From Bdellovibrio sp. qaytius (GTDB lineage Bacteria > Bdellovibrionota > Bdellovibrionia > Bdellovibrionales > Bdellovibrionaceae), in NCBI GenBank assembly GCA_004011035.1, contig CP025734.1:248001-312000 (forward strand): a DNA stretch of 64,000 nt, given 5' to 3'. This document shows positions 26,097-35,137 of this stretch, piece after piece. Numbering within the stretch: the first letter of the stretch is position 1; every line of letters starts with the position of its first letter. Below the pieces are notes generated by a model. That model did no database searches. It was not told where the DNA came from and saw only the letters and a program-made list of their open reading frames with translations. The position numbers and the translations under genes are program-made.

Positions 26097-28364
26097 GTGA
26101 GAAACACCAACACAGATCGTAAATGGATCGGGCTAATAGCACTTCTGTTAATCGCAGAAGTTTTATGGCTATTGGTTGATTTACAATGGATTGATGTTCC
26201 GTTTTTTTTCAAAAAATCACAGAGCTCGCAAATGAGCGAAGCGGGCTACATTATCTCGAGTAAAAAAGATTTAAAACGCCGCGGGGCAAATAGTCTCATC
26301 TGGGAAGACACGCAAGCCAAAGACACATTATTTTATCATGATTCAGTTTTAACTCTTTCGCAAAGTTCTGCGAAACTGTATCTCAGAGACCAAACTGACT
26401 TAGAACTTTCAGAAAATACTTTAGTTACTTTAGAAGAACCTGAAGATAAAACTAAGTCAGAAATTCGTTTGCGTTTTTCACGCGGTGATTTGCGCGCCCG
26501 TAATCCATCTTTTAACACCAGCGTTGTGGGCGAAGATTGGGTCATCAATTTAGATAAAGGCTCTGACATCATGTTACGTAAAGATCAAGGGTCATACGAA
26601 TTTGAAGTTGTATCTGGTGCAGCAACACTGCACACGCAAAATGGCGATGAGAGTTTAACCCAAGATAAAATTTTAAAACTCAATGATGATCACAAAGTTG
26701 AAAAAGTAGAAAAAAGCACAGAATTGCAATGGAAAGAAAAAAAGCCAATTCGCATTTACACTCTTGAAGAGAATGCCAAAATTCCGCTTGAGTGGAGTGG
26801 CGATGCTCGCGGGTTAGTGATTAATAAGGCTGGGTCTGATGAAAAAAATCAAACCATCAGTGATAGTAAACAAACTTCGCAAGTGCAGCTTACGCAGGGC
26901 AGTTATAAAATCAGATTAAAAAATGCATCTGGTCTTTCAGAGGCAAGAACAGTCGAAGTCTGGAAAGCGCCGCACATTTATTTAAAAAAACCGTTACCGC
27001 GCGATCGTTTAAAAACGAATGAGCCCTATGAATTTATTTGGACTACAGATAAGGGTATTAAAACTTATCGCGTACAGTTTTCATCAAAAGCTTCGCCTTT
27101 AAAACAGGAAAGCGCTGATCAAAATTTTACGACAATGAAGTTTGATCAAGAACAAGATTTGAAGTGGCAAGTGCAGGGCGAAGACGAAGAGGGATTTTTG
27201 ATTCCTGCATTGTATAATAATGAAATCTATTTACGTGATGAACCACTGCAAGCACCTAAACTTAAATTGCCCGATGTTAAAAAAGCACCAGCTTCAACAC
27301 CAGGAGCATCATATAAATCAAAATGGCATTGGATTTACGCGGCAGTTTTTAGCGAAGCTTTTGCAAAAAACGACAACTATGAAATTAATTTTGCATGGGA
27401 GTCCGTTACAGGAGCTGATCAATACATTTTAGAAGTTTCTTCGACACCTGATTTTAGAGATCCTGAATTAATTAAAAATTTAACGCAAACATCTTACATC
27501 TGGAAGAACGTTAAATATAAAAAATATTTTTGGCGTGTGGCCGCTGGCAGCGCTAAAGGCCGTATGGGTTTATTTTCTGAACCTATGGAGTTACAACTTG
27601 ATGAAATTAAAGTGATCGAAGCGCCAATAGCTCCTGCGCAAGCTGAAGCTGAACCGGTACCTGCGCCAACGGTAATGCCAGAAGCAATAACTGCAATAAC
27701 TAAAATAGAACCTGTTGCCGAGCCAACAAATATCACAATCACATTGCCAGAAATTCCTTCAGGGTGGGGATTAGCTCTTGCTCCAAGTATGAAGTATTCA
27801 AAAACTAAGGGCGAAAAAGAAACACAAATCGATTTGCAAGGCCCTGTTCCGATGGGTTTTCAAATTAGTTTTAATTCGGGCTGGATTGATCAGCGTAATT
27901 ATCGTTTTAATTTTTGGACAAGCCAACAAACATGGAAGCCAATGCCAGTCACTGAGTTTCCATTTCAAGACAATTTAAAAATTCGCGAATCAATTTTAAC
28001 GTTCGATCGTGGGCATATTAACGAAAAAAATCGTTTTGGTTTTATTTTACACGAGAATTTTATTTCAAAAAGACAAACGCAAGAATCATTAACAGTTCAA
28101 TCTGAAATTTTGTTGGGGTTGCGCACTTCACGTTTATTTAATCCCAATGAAAATTGGCAAAACACATTAGGTTTATCGTTACTGACTTCAGGTAAAGTGC
28201 ATGAATTGATGTTTGATGGGCAAAGTAAATTGTACTTATCAAATCGTGAAAGTAAATTTAAATGGTCAATCGGTTTAGGTGCAAATGCGAACTACCAAAA
28301 GCAAAAATCTGGCGGAGGATTGCAAAGCGATCTTATTTTTTTACTGGGATTGGAACGGTTTTAG
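26097..28364 (+). CDS. FecR-like domain protein with C-terminal beta-barrel
   Basis: A 755-residue envelope protein. An uncleaved-looking hydrophobic segment lies at 11-27. Residues about 60-215 resemble a FecR periplasmic domain (beta-rich, with the AGAATLHTQNG-like turn VVSGAATLHTQNG). The middle has two fibronectin-like beta segments (around 290-385 and 425-500, the second with FAWESVTGADQYILEVS) and a Pro/Ala/Glu linker. The last 190 residues read as amphipathic strands ending in Phe, like an outer-membrane barrel. If both ends insert, the protein spans the periplasm. GTG start at 26097. Overlaps the convergent glycine-rich gene by 32 bases. Confidence 0.72.
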   Translation: MRNTNTDRKWIGLIALLLIAEVLWLLVDLQWIDVPFFFKKSQSSQMSEAGYIISSKKDLKRRGANSLIWEDTQAKDTLFYHDSVLTLSQSSAKLYLRDQTDLELSENTLVTLEEPEDKTKSEIRLRFSRGDLRARNPSFNTSVVGEDWVINLDKGSDIMLRKDQGSYEFEVVSGAATLHTQNGDESLTQDKILKLNDDHKVEKVEKSTELQWKEKKPIRIYTLEENAKIPLEWSGDARGLVINKAGSDEKNQTISDSKQTSQVQLTQGSYKIRLKNASGLSEARTVEVWKAPHIYLKKPLPRDRLKTNEPYEFIWTTDKGIKTYRVQFSSKASPLKQESADQNFTTMKFDQEQDLKWQVQGEDEEGFLIPALYNNEIYLRDEPLQAPKLKLPDVKKAPASTPGASYKSKWHWIYAAVFSEAFAKNDNYEINFAWESVTGADQYILEVSSTPDFRDPELIKNLTQTSYIWKNVKYKKYFWRVAAGSAKGRMGLFSEPMELQLDEIKVIEAPIAPAQAEAEPVPAPTVMPEAITAITKIEPVAEPTNITITLPEIPSGWGLALAPSMKYSKTKGEKETQIDLQGPVPMGFQISFNSGWIDQRNYRFNFWTSQQTWKPMPVTEFPFQDNLKIRESILTFDRGHINEKNRFGFILHENFISKRQTQESLTVQSEILLGLRTSRLFNPNENWQNTLGLSLLTSGKVHELMFDGQSKLYLSNRESKFKWSIGLGANANYQKQKSGGGLQSDLIFLLGLERF

Positions 28365-29931
28365 GTTTTCTTAAACGCCAAGCTAAAATCAAAGGTAAAA
28401 TTAAAAGTAAAGATGTTAACCACTGCAAGTTTTGTGATGGAGGCGGTTGGTTCTTTACTATTCCGCAGCCAGCACTTTTAAACGCGAAATTTTCTTTAGT
28501 GCCCGGATCGTAATTAATATAAACATCATCGACCGTTGTTGGATTCACATGATTAGAATTATTTAAGCTTAAACGGTATTTAACATAACGTTTTTTAGCG
28601 ATGGCTGAAATGGCTGCTGAATTAATCCATCCTGTATTATCAGAGACAAAGTTATCATCACTGCCGGCGACTTCGAATGTTATATCAGTACTTACAGGAT
28701 TTGCTGTGATTGATAAATAGGTAGGTAGTGTTGATTGTGTGTCGTAACTTTTACTAACCGCTACTTGTGCTGTTCCTGATACGTAACCCACAGATCCATC
28801 GGTTGCGAGTGTGCTTCCGTTTGTTTCACCGACGGGGCCAGAATAATTTCCAGCTACATCCCAAGTGCGACCATCACTCGCATTGCCACCATCACCAGCG
28901 CTGGGTGCACTAACTACTGCGCCATTACCTGCAGTCACAACAATAATTGATGCTGATGCGGTAAATAATGTCGCCGGAGTAAAAATACTCACATTACCAC
29001 CAGCGCCGCCGCCACCGCCGCCACCAAGTCCTGTGGTACCGCCGTCACCGCCATTACCACCATTAGCTAAAATTGATCCAGTTAAAGAAACATTCACATC
29101 ACCAACAGCGCGAATAATAACTGTTCCGCCGCCGCCACCGCCACCGCCACCGCCGTGATTGATAGATCCTGATCCGCCGCCACCGCCGCCGCTACCAACT
29201 AAAAGTTGAAAGTCGTTATCTAAATCACTTTTGTGTAAACCTGCGGTTCCGCCAGTGTTGGTTCCAGAAACGGGTGCAGCACCAACGCTTCCATTATTAT
29301 TAATATATCCTGCGCCACCACCACCACCACTGCCACTACCGGGAGACGCTGGATTATAAACTCCGCCACCACCACTAATCGTAGTTCCAGAAAGTGATAC
29401 ACCACTTGTTCCTGAAGTGGCTGCATTGCCGCCTTTGCCGCCGGCAAAACCTGCGCAACGACCAATACCACCAGCGCCGCCAATTGCACCAACAGCAGGT
29501 GATCCATTTTCGCCATAACATTCAATGACACCGTCGATATCAACAGTTGATAAACTGTGAATGATCAAGGGGCCGTTAATACTTGATAATGTATACGCTG
29601 AATCTAAATGAAAACGTGAAACTTTAAGAACCGGAAATTGGTTCGCATCAATCGTAATGTGATTTCCGCTGACAGTTCCGAATTGTGAATAAGTAGAAAT
29701 ATCAAATGGGCCATCACTGCCATCACCCACTGAAAAAGTGGTTTGACTGGCTACGGGTTGAACACCGTCATGATAACCAATAATTTGTAATTGCGGGTGT
29801 AAGTACCCCAGTTGAAAGTTCCAAACTAAAGTTGAACTTTCTTCTTGAGCGGTTGTATCGAAAGACTCTGTGAAAACTCCAGCGTTGGCCGTCAATGATG
29901 TAAATGCTAGAAGCCAAATCAAGAGTTTCAC
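28333..29931 (-). CDS. glycine-rich surface protein with C-terminal sorting tail
   Basis: A 532-residue exported protein: signal peptide 1-17; N-terminal beta-rich domain; a very Gly-rich region about 120-335 with runs of GGGG and strand-turn repeats, suggesting a beta-helix or extended fibre; a discoidin-like or lectin-like beta domain; and a tail with AGCGIV, then a hydrophobic stretch, then RLRKPK. That Cys + membrane segment + basic end resembles MYXO-CTERM or rhombosortase-type sorting tails. GTG start lies four bases after the response-regulator stop, so it is the last gene of the kinase operon and possibly its output or substrate. Confidence 0.75.
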   Translation of the reverse strand: MKLLIWLLAFTSLTANAGVFTESFDTTAQEESSTLVWNFQLGYLHPQLQIIGYHDGVQPVASQTTFSVGDGSDGPFDISTYSQFGTVSGNHITIDANQFPVLKVSRFHLDSAYTLSSINGPLIIHSLSTVDIDGVIECYGENGSPAVGAIGGAGGIGRCAGFAGGKGGNAATSGTSGVSLSGTTISGGGGVYNPASPGSGSGGGGGAGYINNNGSVGAAPVSGTNTGGTAGLHKSDLDNDFQLLVGSGGGGGGSGSINHGGGGGGGGGGTVIIRAVGDVNVSLTGSILANGGNGGDGGTTGLGGGGGGGAGGNVSIFTPATLFTASASIIVVTAGNGAVVSAPSAGDGGNASDGRTWDVAGNYSGPVGETNGSTLATDGSVGYVSGTAQVAVSKSYDTQSTLPTYLSITANPVSTDITFEVAGSDDNFVSDNTGWINSAAISAIAKKRYVKYRLSLNNSNHVNPTTVDDVYINYDPGTKENFAFKSAGCGIVKNQPPPSQNLQWLTSLLLILPLILAWRLRKPKTVPIPVKK

Positions 29932-29935
29932 AGTT

Positions 29936-30364
29936 TTATCCAGCCTTCGGTATATCGTCTGCCGTAATTTTTAAAGCTTGAAATATTTTTTCACGTAAAA
30001 TATCTGAGCGAAACGGTTTAATGATGTAACCATCAACCGCATATTTTTTTGCATTTGTAATTTTCATACGTTCTTGCGATTGCTGACTCGTCACCATAAT
30101 AAAAGGAGTCGAGAAGCGCGTGTTGTGTGCGCGTACAGCTTTTAACAATGATAAACCGTCAGTGCGCGGCATTTCCCAGTCTGAAATAATTAAATCAATA
30201 CGTTGAATAGTATCAAGCACGTAACGATAAGCTTCGGCTCCGTCACGGGCTTCGATAAATGTTCTGAAACCGAACATTTCCATATAATCTTTTATAATGC
30301 CACGTACTTCATCATCGTCTTCAACGATGAGGATAGACATGCGACTTATCTGGATCTTACTCAT
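29936..30364 (-). CDS. CheY-like single-domain response regulator
   Basis: A 142-residue receiver: VEDDDEV acidic cluster, phosphoacceptor Asp62 in LIISDWEMPRTDG, Thr in MVTSQQS and Lys in IIKPFRSD. No output domain. ATG 30364 follows AAGGGG and overlaps the preceding kinase stop by eight bases. It forms an operon with two kinases upstream and the glycine-rich protein downstream. CheY-type function (protein target, perhaps motility or envelope) is likely. Confidence 0.93.
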   Translation of the reverse strand: MSKIQISRMSILIVEDDDEVRGIIKDYMEMFGFRTFIEARDGAEAYRYVLDTIQRIDLIISDWEMPRTDGLSLLKAVRAHNTRFSTPFIMVTSQQSQERMKITNAKKYAVDGYIIKPFRSDILREKIFQALKITADDIPKAG

Positions 30365-31676
30365 GAGCCCCTTCTTGGTTAAGCGGAATCTTAATTGTGA
30401 CTTCCACACCTTTAGAAGGGTGGTTGTTCAATGTAAATTCACCTAAATGTTCTGCTTCAATGATTTCTTTGCAAATTGGTAAACCTAAGCCAGTGCCTTT
30501 GGTGCCTTTTGTTGTGTAAAAAGGATTCATTACATAGGGTAGTACATCTTTTGGAATACCCGGGCCGTGATCGCGAACTTTAATTTCAACCCATGAATCA
30601 GGATTTTGGCCTTCTAGATCAGCGCATTTTGAAACCGAGATATCGATTTGCCCTGATGGAGACATAACATAAGCGGCATTCGTGAATAAATTAATAAACA
30701 CCTGCACCAGCGAATGGTGGTTCGCTTCTAGTTCAATCTGATGATACTTAATTTTCGTAACCTTAATATTACGTTTACTGAAATCATGAGTCATTAGATC
30801 TAAAGCTTCATCAATACTTGCATTTAATTTCGTTAGATTTAATTCAGAGGCACTTTTTTCGACGTTATTCATTTTTTTGAATTTTGATAAAACGTTAGAA
30901 GCTGTTTCACCAGCTTTTAAAATCGTCGTCAAAGCCGTGCGCATTTGTGCGAGATCGCCTTTCATTAAAGCGATTTCTGCGTTACCCACGATATGCATTA
31001 ATAAATTACCAAACTCATGAGCCACGCTGCGACCAACTGCTGCAACTGTGCTGTTGCGCTCATTCACGCGTAATAATTGTGAAGCTTCTGATAATTGCTC
31101 TTCTTGTAATTTCTTTTGCTCTTTTAAATTCCATAAAGAAACTGAATTGCGGGCTTTTTGTAAAATTGAACCATCAGTAAATGGTTTATTCATGTAATCC
31201 CAACGATCAGATTTATTTGGTCCTAAAATTGTATTGATCGAATCAACTGTACGGTCATGGTAAGCTGTCACAAACACGGCATGAATTTTTGGATCCATTA
31301 AATGGATTTGGCGAACTAATTCGATACCATCGATTTCGGCTCCTAATAAGACGTCGAAAAATCCCATGGCAAAAGGTTTACCATTTAAGATAGATGATTT
31401 GATATGGTGTAAAGCTTCGGTCGGATTTTTTGCCCAGACAACTTCGAATTGATCTTTTTGAACCTCGTTAGTTGCGCCAGCTGGTTTGCTTGGAGCAGCT
31501 GAACGGCTCGAGCGATTAATAGGTACAACAGTCGAAGGATTCGGTGCGATGATGGCTTTAATGCCTTCAGCAATAGCTGGTTCATCTTCGACGATAAGAA
31601 CACGCCAGTTGTAGTCGTATTCTTTTTTAGCTTGTGGCAAATCTAAGACATTCAGTTTTTTTGCAGTTGAACTCAT
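30357..31676 (-). CDS. REC-histidine kinase (receiver at N-terminus)
   Basis: A 439-residue soluble protein. N-terminal receiver with Asp108 in FFDVLLGAEIDG, interrupted early by a 30-residue Pro/Ser/Ala-rich insert (about 46-75) that is unusual inside a REC fold; a coiled-coil linker (180-205); a DHp with His220 in SVAHEFGNLLMHI; ATPase with DHGPGIPKD and GTGLGLPICKE. Its start overlaps the stop of the upstream membrane kinase by four bases. Probably accepts signal from that kinase and passes it to the CheY-like protein. Confidence 0.92.
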   Translation of the reverse strand: MSSTAKKLNVLDLPQAKKEYDYNWRVLIVEDEPAIAEGIKAIIAPNPSTVVPINRSSRSAAPSKPAGATNEVQKDQFEVVWAKNPTEALHHIKSSILNGKPFAMGFFDVLLGAEIDGIELVRQIHLMDPKIHAVFVTAYHDRTVDSINTILGPNKSDRWDYMNKPFTDGSILQKARNSVSLWNLKEQKKLQEEQLSEASQLLRVNERNSTVAAVGRSVAHEFGNLLMHIVGNAEIALMKGDLAQMRTALTTILKAGETASNVLSKFKKMNNVEKSASELNLTKLNASIDEALDLMTHDFSKRNIKVTKIKYHQIELEANHHSLVQVFINLFTNAAYVMSPSGQIDISVSKCADLEGQNPDSWVEIKVRDHGPGIPKDVLPYVMNPFYTTKGTKGTGLGLPICKEIIEAEHLGEFTLNNHPSKGVEVTIKIPLNQEGAHE

Positions 31677-33769
31677 GCGGCACCTTCTTCGTTATTTTCT
31701 AATTGAACTTTTGTTTTAATTGGTAAAATTATTTTGAACGTTGTTTCTTGACCTGGCGTCGAAGAAACAAACTCAATATCGCCACCATGCGCGCGAATGA
31801 AACGGCGGCTGATACCTAATCCCAGACCGGTTCCTTCGTCTGCAGATTTAGTGGTAAATTGTTTTTGAAATATTAAAGCCTGATTTTCTTCAGAAATACC
31901 GCTGCCGTTATCTGTAATTAGCATAACAATATTTTCATCAGTAATTTGCGTTGAAAGCTTTAAATAGTGTTTTTTATCTTTATCTAACATCGCCTGTAAT
32001 GAGTTACGCATTAAGTTTGTGATAGCTTGAATAAATTCATCACGATCAAGAGAAACTTCATCGTCTCCTAAGGCATAACTTTCAAGAACATCAATATTTT
32101 GCTGCATGAACAAGTCGGCCATAATGTTTTTACAGTCTAATAAAAGCTGTTTTGCAGAATAGATTTTAACATCTGAATGCAGACGACTTAATTTGCGCAT
32201 ACCGTCGACGATTTTTCCGATACGACGACTTTCATTAATTAAAAACTGCGTATCAGCTTCGAGTGTTTGATTTAATTGTGTGAAAGAAGATTGAACTGAA
32301 TCTAAGTTATGCATGTCTTCTTGCCAAAGAGTCCACGCTTGATCAACTTGTGAAGGTTGACTCCAGGCTGCGGCAAGAGCTTCAAAACCACCAGTGTTAT
32401 GGTCGTTCTTCCAGCTGGTAAAAATATCTTTCATCAAATCAAGTTGTGGTTGAATTTGATTTTGCACACGTTTTTCCACACCGCTTAAACGGGCTAGAAT
32501 TCCAGTTAACGGATTTAACACATCATGAGCCGCGCGACCTGCAATTTCACCAGCCGAAGCTAGACGAGTTGTCTTTAGCAAGGCTTCTTGCGCGTCTTTT
32601 ACGGCTTGATTTTGAATCTCTAATTGTAGAGTGCGATCTTTAACTTTTTGATCTAACTCGCGATTGATTTCTTGTAATTCATCTCGCGATTGTTTTAATT
32701 CAGAGATCATTTGATTAAATGAAGTGGCTAATAGGCGTGTTTCATCGCGTGTATCAACTTTGATTTGCGAAGATAAATCACCAAGCGCTACTTTTTCCAT
32801 ACCTTGTACTAATATCGAGATTGGTTCTGTTAACGAACGTGATAATAAAAACGCAAATAATAATGAAAGTGTAATGACGATTAAAGCAAAAGATAATGAA
32901 CGTGAAACTAACTCAAATACGGCCGAGAAAGCTTGGTCTTTTGAAACTTTTGAAAGAATAATAATTTGGCCTTGGTAAGTTTTAGCAAAAGCACCTAAAA
33001 ATTCTTTACCTTCGTCTTTTGTTGAAGCCACACTTAAATTAACTTTTGCTTCTTGAGCTTTTTGAAAAAGAGGTTTGTCTTTTAAACTTTTAGCTTGTTT
33101 CATCCAATCAAAATTTGAATGCAGTAAAATTTTACCTTGATGGTCAACGATTGAAACTTCACTTAATTTAACAACGTTTAAGATTTTTAAAATTTTATCA
33201 GGTTGAATGTATCCAACAACGGCTAAGTGATCAGTTGGAATGCCTTTGCTATTTTCGATCACCACGTTGCGACCATAACCAATTAATGGGGTTCCGCCTT
33301 CGATAGAGGCATTCCAAAAGTATTCGCCATTTTTTAAAATTTCTGTGAATGGAATTGGGCGGGCCGCTAAAAGAGTTTTATCAAAAAATTCTGCATCTAA
33401 GCCGTAAGTTTCAGAGTATTTTTTATCAGCATAGCTTTTAATCGCAAAGCTTTGTTCTTGGCGATATAACGAAGCAAAAACCACCGAAGAATTTTCTCCG
33501 AAAACTTGTTCTGCATATTGTTTAGTTGTTGAATTTGTTGATAATGTGGCGAACAGGCGAAATTTATCTGACACACCTTTGAATTCAGTTTCAATTTCAG
33601 CAGCTAAGTTTGAAACCATACTGCGATTTAAATCAAAAACTAATTCAGTTTTGTCGGTTTTGAAAACTTCAACGGCGATCAATAAATATACGACAAGACA
33701 CGTCACGAGTAATGCACTCATAACGCCAAGAAACTTGAATCGTATTGAAAAAAAGCCCTTCATTTTCAC
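31673..33769 (-). CDS. membrane sensor kinase with Cache-type periplasmic domain
   Basis: A 698-residue kinase: membrane segment 13-32, a periplasmic region of about 255 residues (35-285) with the strand pattern of a double Cache domain, second membrane segment 291-311, HAMP 312-362, a coiled-coil linker, DHp with His415 in GRAAHDVLNPLTGIL, and ATPase with DNGSGIS and GTGLGLGISRRF. First gene of a four-gene operon. A perfect GCCGATAA lies 18-25 bases upstream on the coding strand. The Cache ligand, usually an amino or organic acid, is unknown. Confidence 0.92.
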   Translation of the reverse strand: MKMKGFFSIRFKFLGVMSALLVTCLVVYLLIAVEVFKTDKTELVFDLNRSMVSNLAAEIETEFKGVSDKFRLFATLSTNSTTKQYAEQVFGENSSVVFASLYRQEQSFAIKSYADKKYSETYGLDAEFFDKTLLAARPIPFTEILKNGEYFWNASIEGGTPLIGYGRNVVIENSKGIPTDHLAVVGYIQPDKILKILNVVKLSEVSIVDHQGKILLHSNFDWMKQAKSLKDKPLFQKAQEAKVNLSVASTKDEGKEFLGAFAKTYQGQIIILSKVSKDQAFSAVFELVSRSLSFALIVITLSLLFAFLLSRSLTEPISILVQGMEKVALGDLSSQIKVDTRDETRLLATSFNQMISELKQSRDELQEINRELDQKVKDRTLQLEIQNQAVKDAQEALLKTTRLASAGEIAGRAAHDVLNPLTGILARLSGVEKRVQNQIQPQLDLMKDIFTSWKNDHNTGGFEALAAAWSQPSQVDQAWTLWQEDMHNLDSVQSSFTQLNQTLEADTQFLINESRRIGKIVDGMRKLSRLHSDVKIYSAKQLLLDCKNIMADLFMQQNIDVLESYALGDDEVSLDRDEFIQAITNLMRNSLQAMLDKDKKHYLKLSTQITDENIVMLITDNGSGISEENQALIFQKQFTTKSADEGTGLGLGISRRFIRAHGGDIEFVSSTPGQETTFKIILPIKTKVQLENNEEGAA

Positions 33770-33786
33770 TCCGTAAATACGATTAC

Positions 33787-33794
33787 TTATCGGC
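33787..33794 (-). promoter_or_regulatory. FliA (sigma-28)-like -10 element for the kinase operon
   Basis: GCCGATAA on the minus strand, exact match to the FliA -10; a TAAG lies 16 bases further upstream (consensus TAAA, 15). Predicted start near 33780, just before GGAG and the ATG. Confidence 0.35.
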
Positions 33795-33868
33795 CAAGCT
33801 AATGTATTTACTTAGAAAAAACGTAAAATTTTGTATGATTTTGAGAGGTAAACTAGACCAATACTCGA

Positions 33869-35047
33869 CTAGCGTGGAGTTTTGAAAGCTCGTTCATCGC
33901 TGACGGCGTTCTGTCCGCCAGGGGTTGTCGACAGTGATTTCACGTTATAAAGGGTATTAGCCGCTAGACCAGTGATTGTTAGCGTGTGTGTCTGGACTAA
34001 AGTCGAATCTAAAGCTGTCGTCGCTGAAACACTGGTCGTGATATTTTTATACCAGCCTTGGCTTGTCGCCGGAATGTTGGTGGTCCAGTTTAAAGTCGCT
34101 CTATCGCGCGCAATATTTGAAACAGTAAAATTTGAAATCGCCAAAGGCTGTTCGGTCGGCACACACGGGTTCACAGCTTGATCAGGAAAACTATAATTCG
34201 CATTTTCTAAAACTTTCCAATCGCGTGAGAGTAATTCAGAAAAAGCGGGCTGAGATTCGACAGGATCTTTTGTTGAATCAAAGAACAAACTATTTCCAGA
34301 TTGGCCGCAGTACTGATCATTGACTGCATTTGTATTGCTTACGCCATCAGGCCATGGGCGCCACATACTCACTAATGATATATGATAACGAGGGCCTTGG
34401 TAATACTGCATGATCATCGGTATTTTTGTATTATGATCTAAATAAATAGGTTCTGTCGCGCAAGCCATTCTTGTCGCATGTGTTCCATCATTATTAACGA
34501 TAATTTTCCAACCACCATTGCCATCGGGAACTTTTAACAGAGCGCCATCATCAGCCAAAGTTGCTAACTGATAATATCCAGCAGGTTCGTTTGCGGCTAA
34601 TTGTAATTGTGATTCCATATGCATACCGAAGTATTCATAAAGAGTATTTCCATCTGAATTTGTAACTAAAGTTCCAGACTGAGTAAAGAAGCCACGATCA
34701 AACGGGCGAGTAGGAATAAATAATCTGTCTAAATATATATTGGCTTCGGCAACATGAGCATTATCCATAAAGTCAGCGATATTGCCATAACGAGGTTGAT
34801 CATCAGATAAGTAAAAAAGATTTCCGACTAGGCCGCGATCGCGCGCTTGGGGTGAGTTAGTTTTAAAAGGATCGCACACGGTTCGTTCGGGGTCTGCTTG
34901 GGGTGAAGAAGGTGGGGTTGGGTCTGGATTTGAGACTACAGTACTGCCGCTTTCTGTTCCACTTCCGGATTCGGTTAAACATCCAGAAATGAGAAAAGGA
35001 GAAAGCATGAGCCATAGAAATACTGTTAATCCACGCAACGTCCACAT
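33869..35047 (-). CDS. lipoprotein with PA14-like and fibronectin-III-like domains
   Basis: A 392-residue lipoprotein: signal peptide with lipobox ISGC at residue 23, a Ser/Gly then Pro-rich linker, a PA14-like carbohydrate-binding domain (about 75-240, including GYYQLATLADDGALL, then PMIMQYYQGPRYHISL), and a C-terminal FN3-like domain (about 300-392, with ATLNWTTNIPATS and YNVKSLSTTPGG). Such proteins bind or present glycans at the cell surface. It is separated from the kinase genes by about 100 bases and probably has its own promoter. No neighbour explains its ligand. Confidence 0.8.
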   Translation of the reverse strand: MWTLRGLTVFLWLMLSPFLISGCLTESGSGTESGSTVVSNPDPTPPSSPQADPERTVCDPFKTNSPQARDRGLVGNLFYLSDDQPRYGNIADFMDNAHVAEANIYLDRLFIPTRPFDRGFFTQSGTLVTNSDGNTLYEYFGMHMESQLQLAANEPAGYYQLATLADDGALLKVPDGNGGWKIIVNNDGTHATRMACATEPIYLDHNTKIPMIMQYYQGPRYHISLVSMWRPWPDGVSNTNAVNDQYCGQSGNSLFFDSTKDPVESQPAFSELLSRDWKVLENANYSFPDQAVNPCVPTEQPLAISNFTVSNIARDRATLNWTTNIPATSQGWYKNITTSVSATTALDSTLVQTHTLTITGLAANTLYNVKSLSTTPGGQNAVSDERAFKTPR

Positions 35048-35115
35048 GTGTTAATCTTAACAAAGGTGTATAACTTGTGTGTAAAAAATCACGACTTTCT
35101 CATCTTGAAGCAAAT

Positions 35116-35137
35116 ATGATACACTTAAATGTATCAT
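35116..35137. promoter_or_regulatory. inverted repeat at the amidotransferase start
   Basis: ATGATACA (35116-35123) and TGTATCAT (35130-35137) are perfect 8-bp arms around CTTAAA, and the right arm contains the first bases of the ATG at 35136. It fits a dyad operator or a start-occluding hairpin; there is no ribosome-binding site between it and the ATG. Confidence 0.5.

Noticed and set aside
28865-29158. Proline-rich reading frame opposite the glycine-rich gene
   Set aside because: It is only the complement of Gly codons; no start signal or independent codon pattern.
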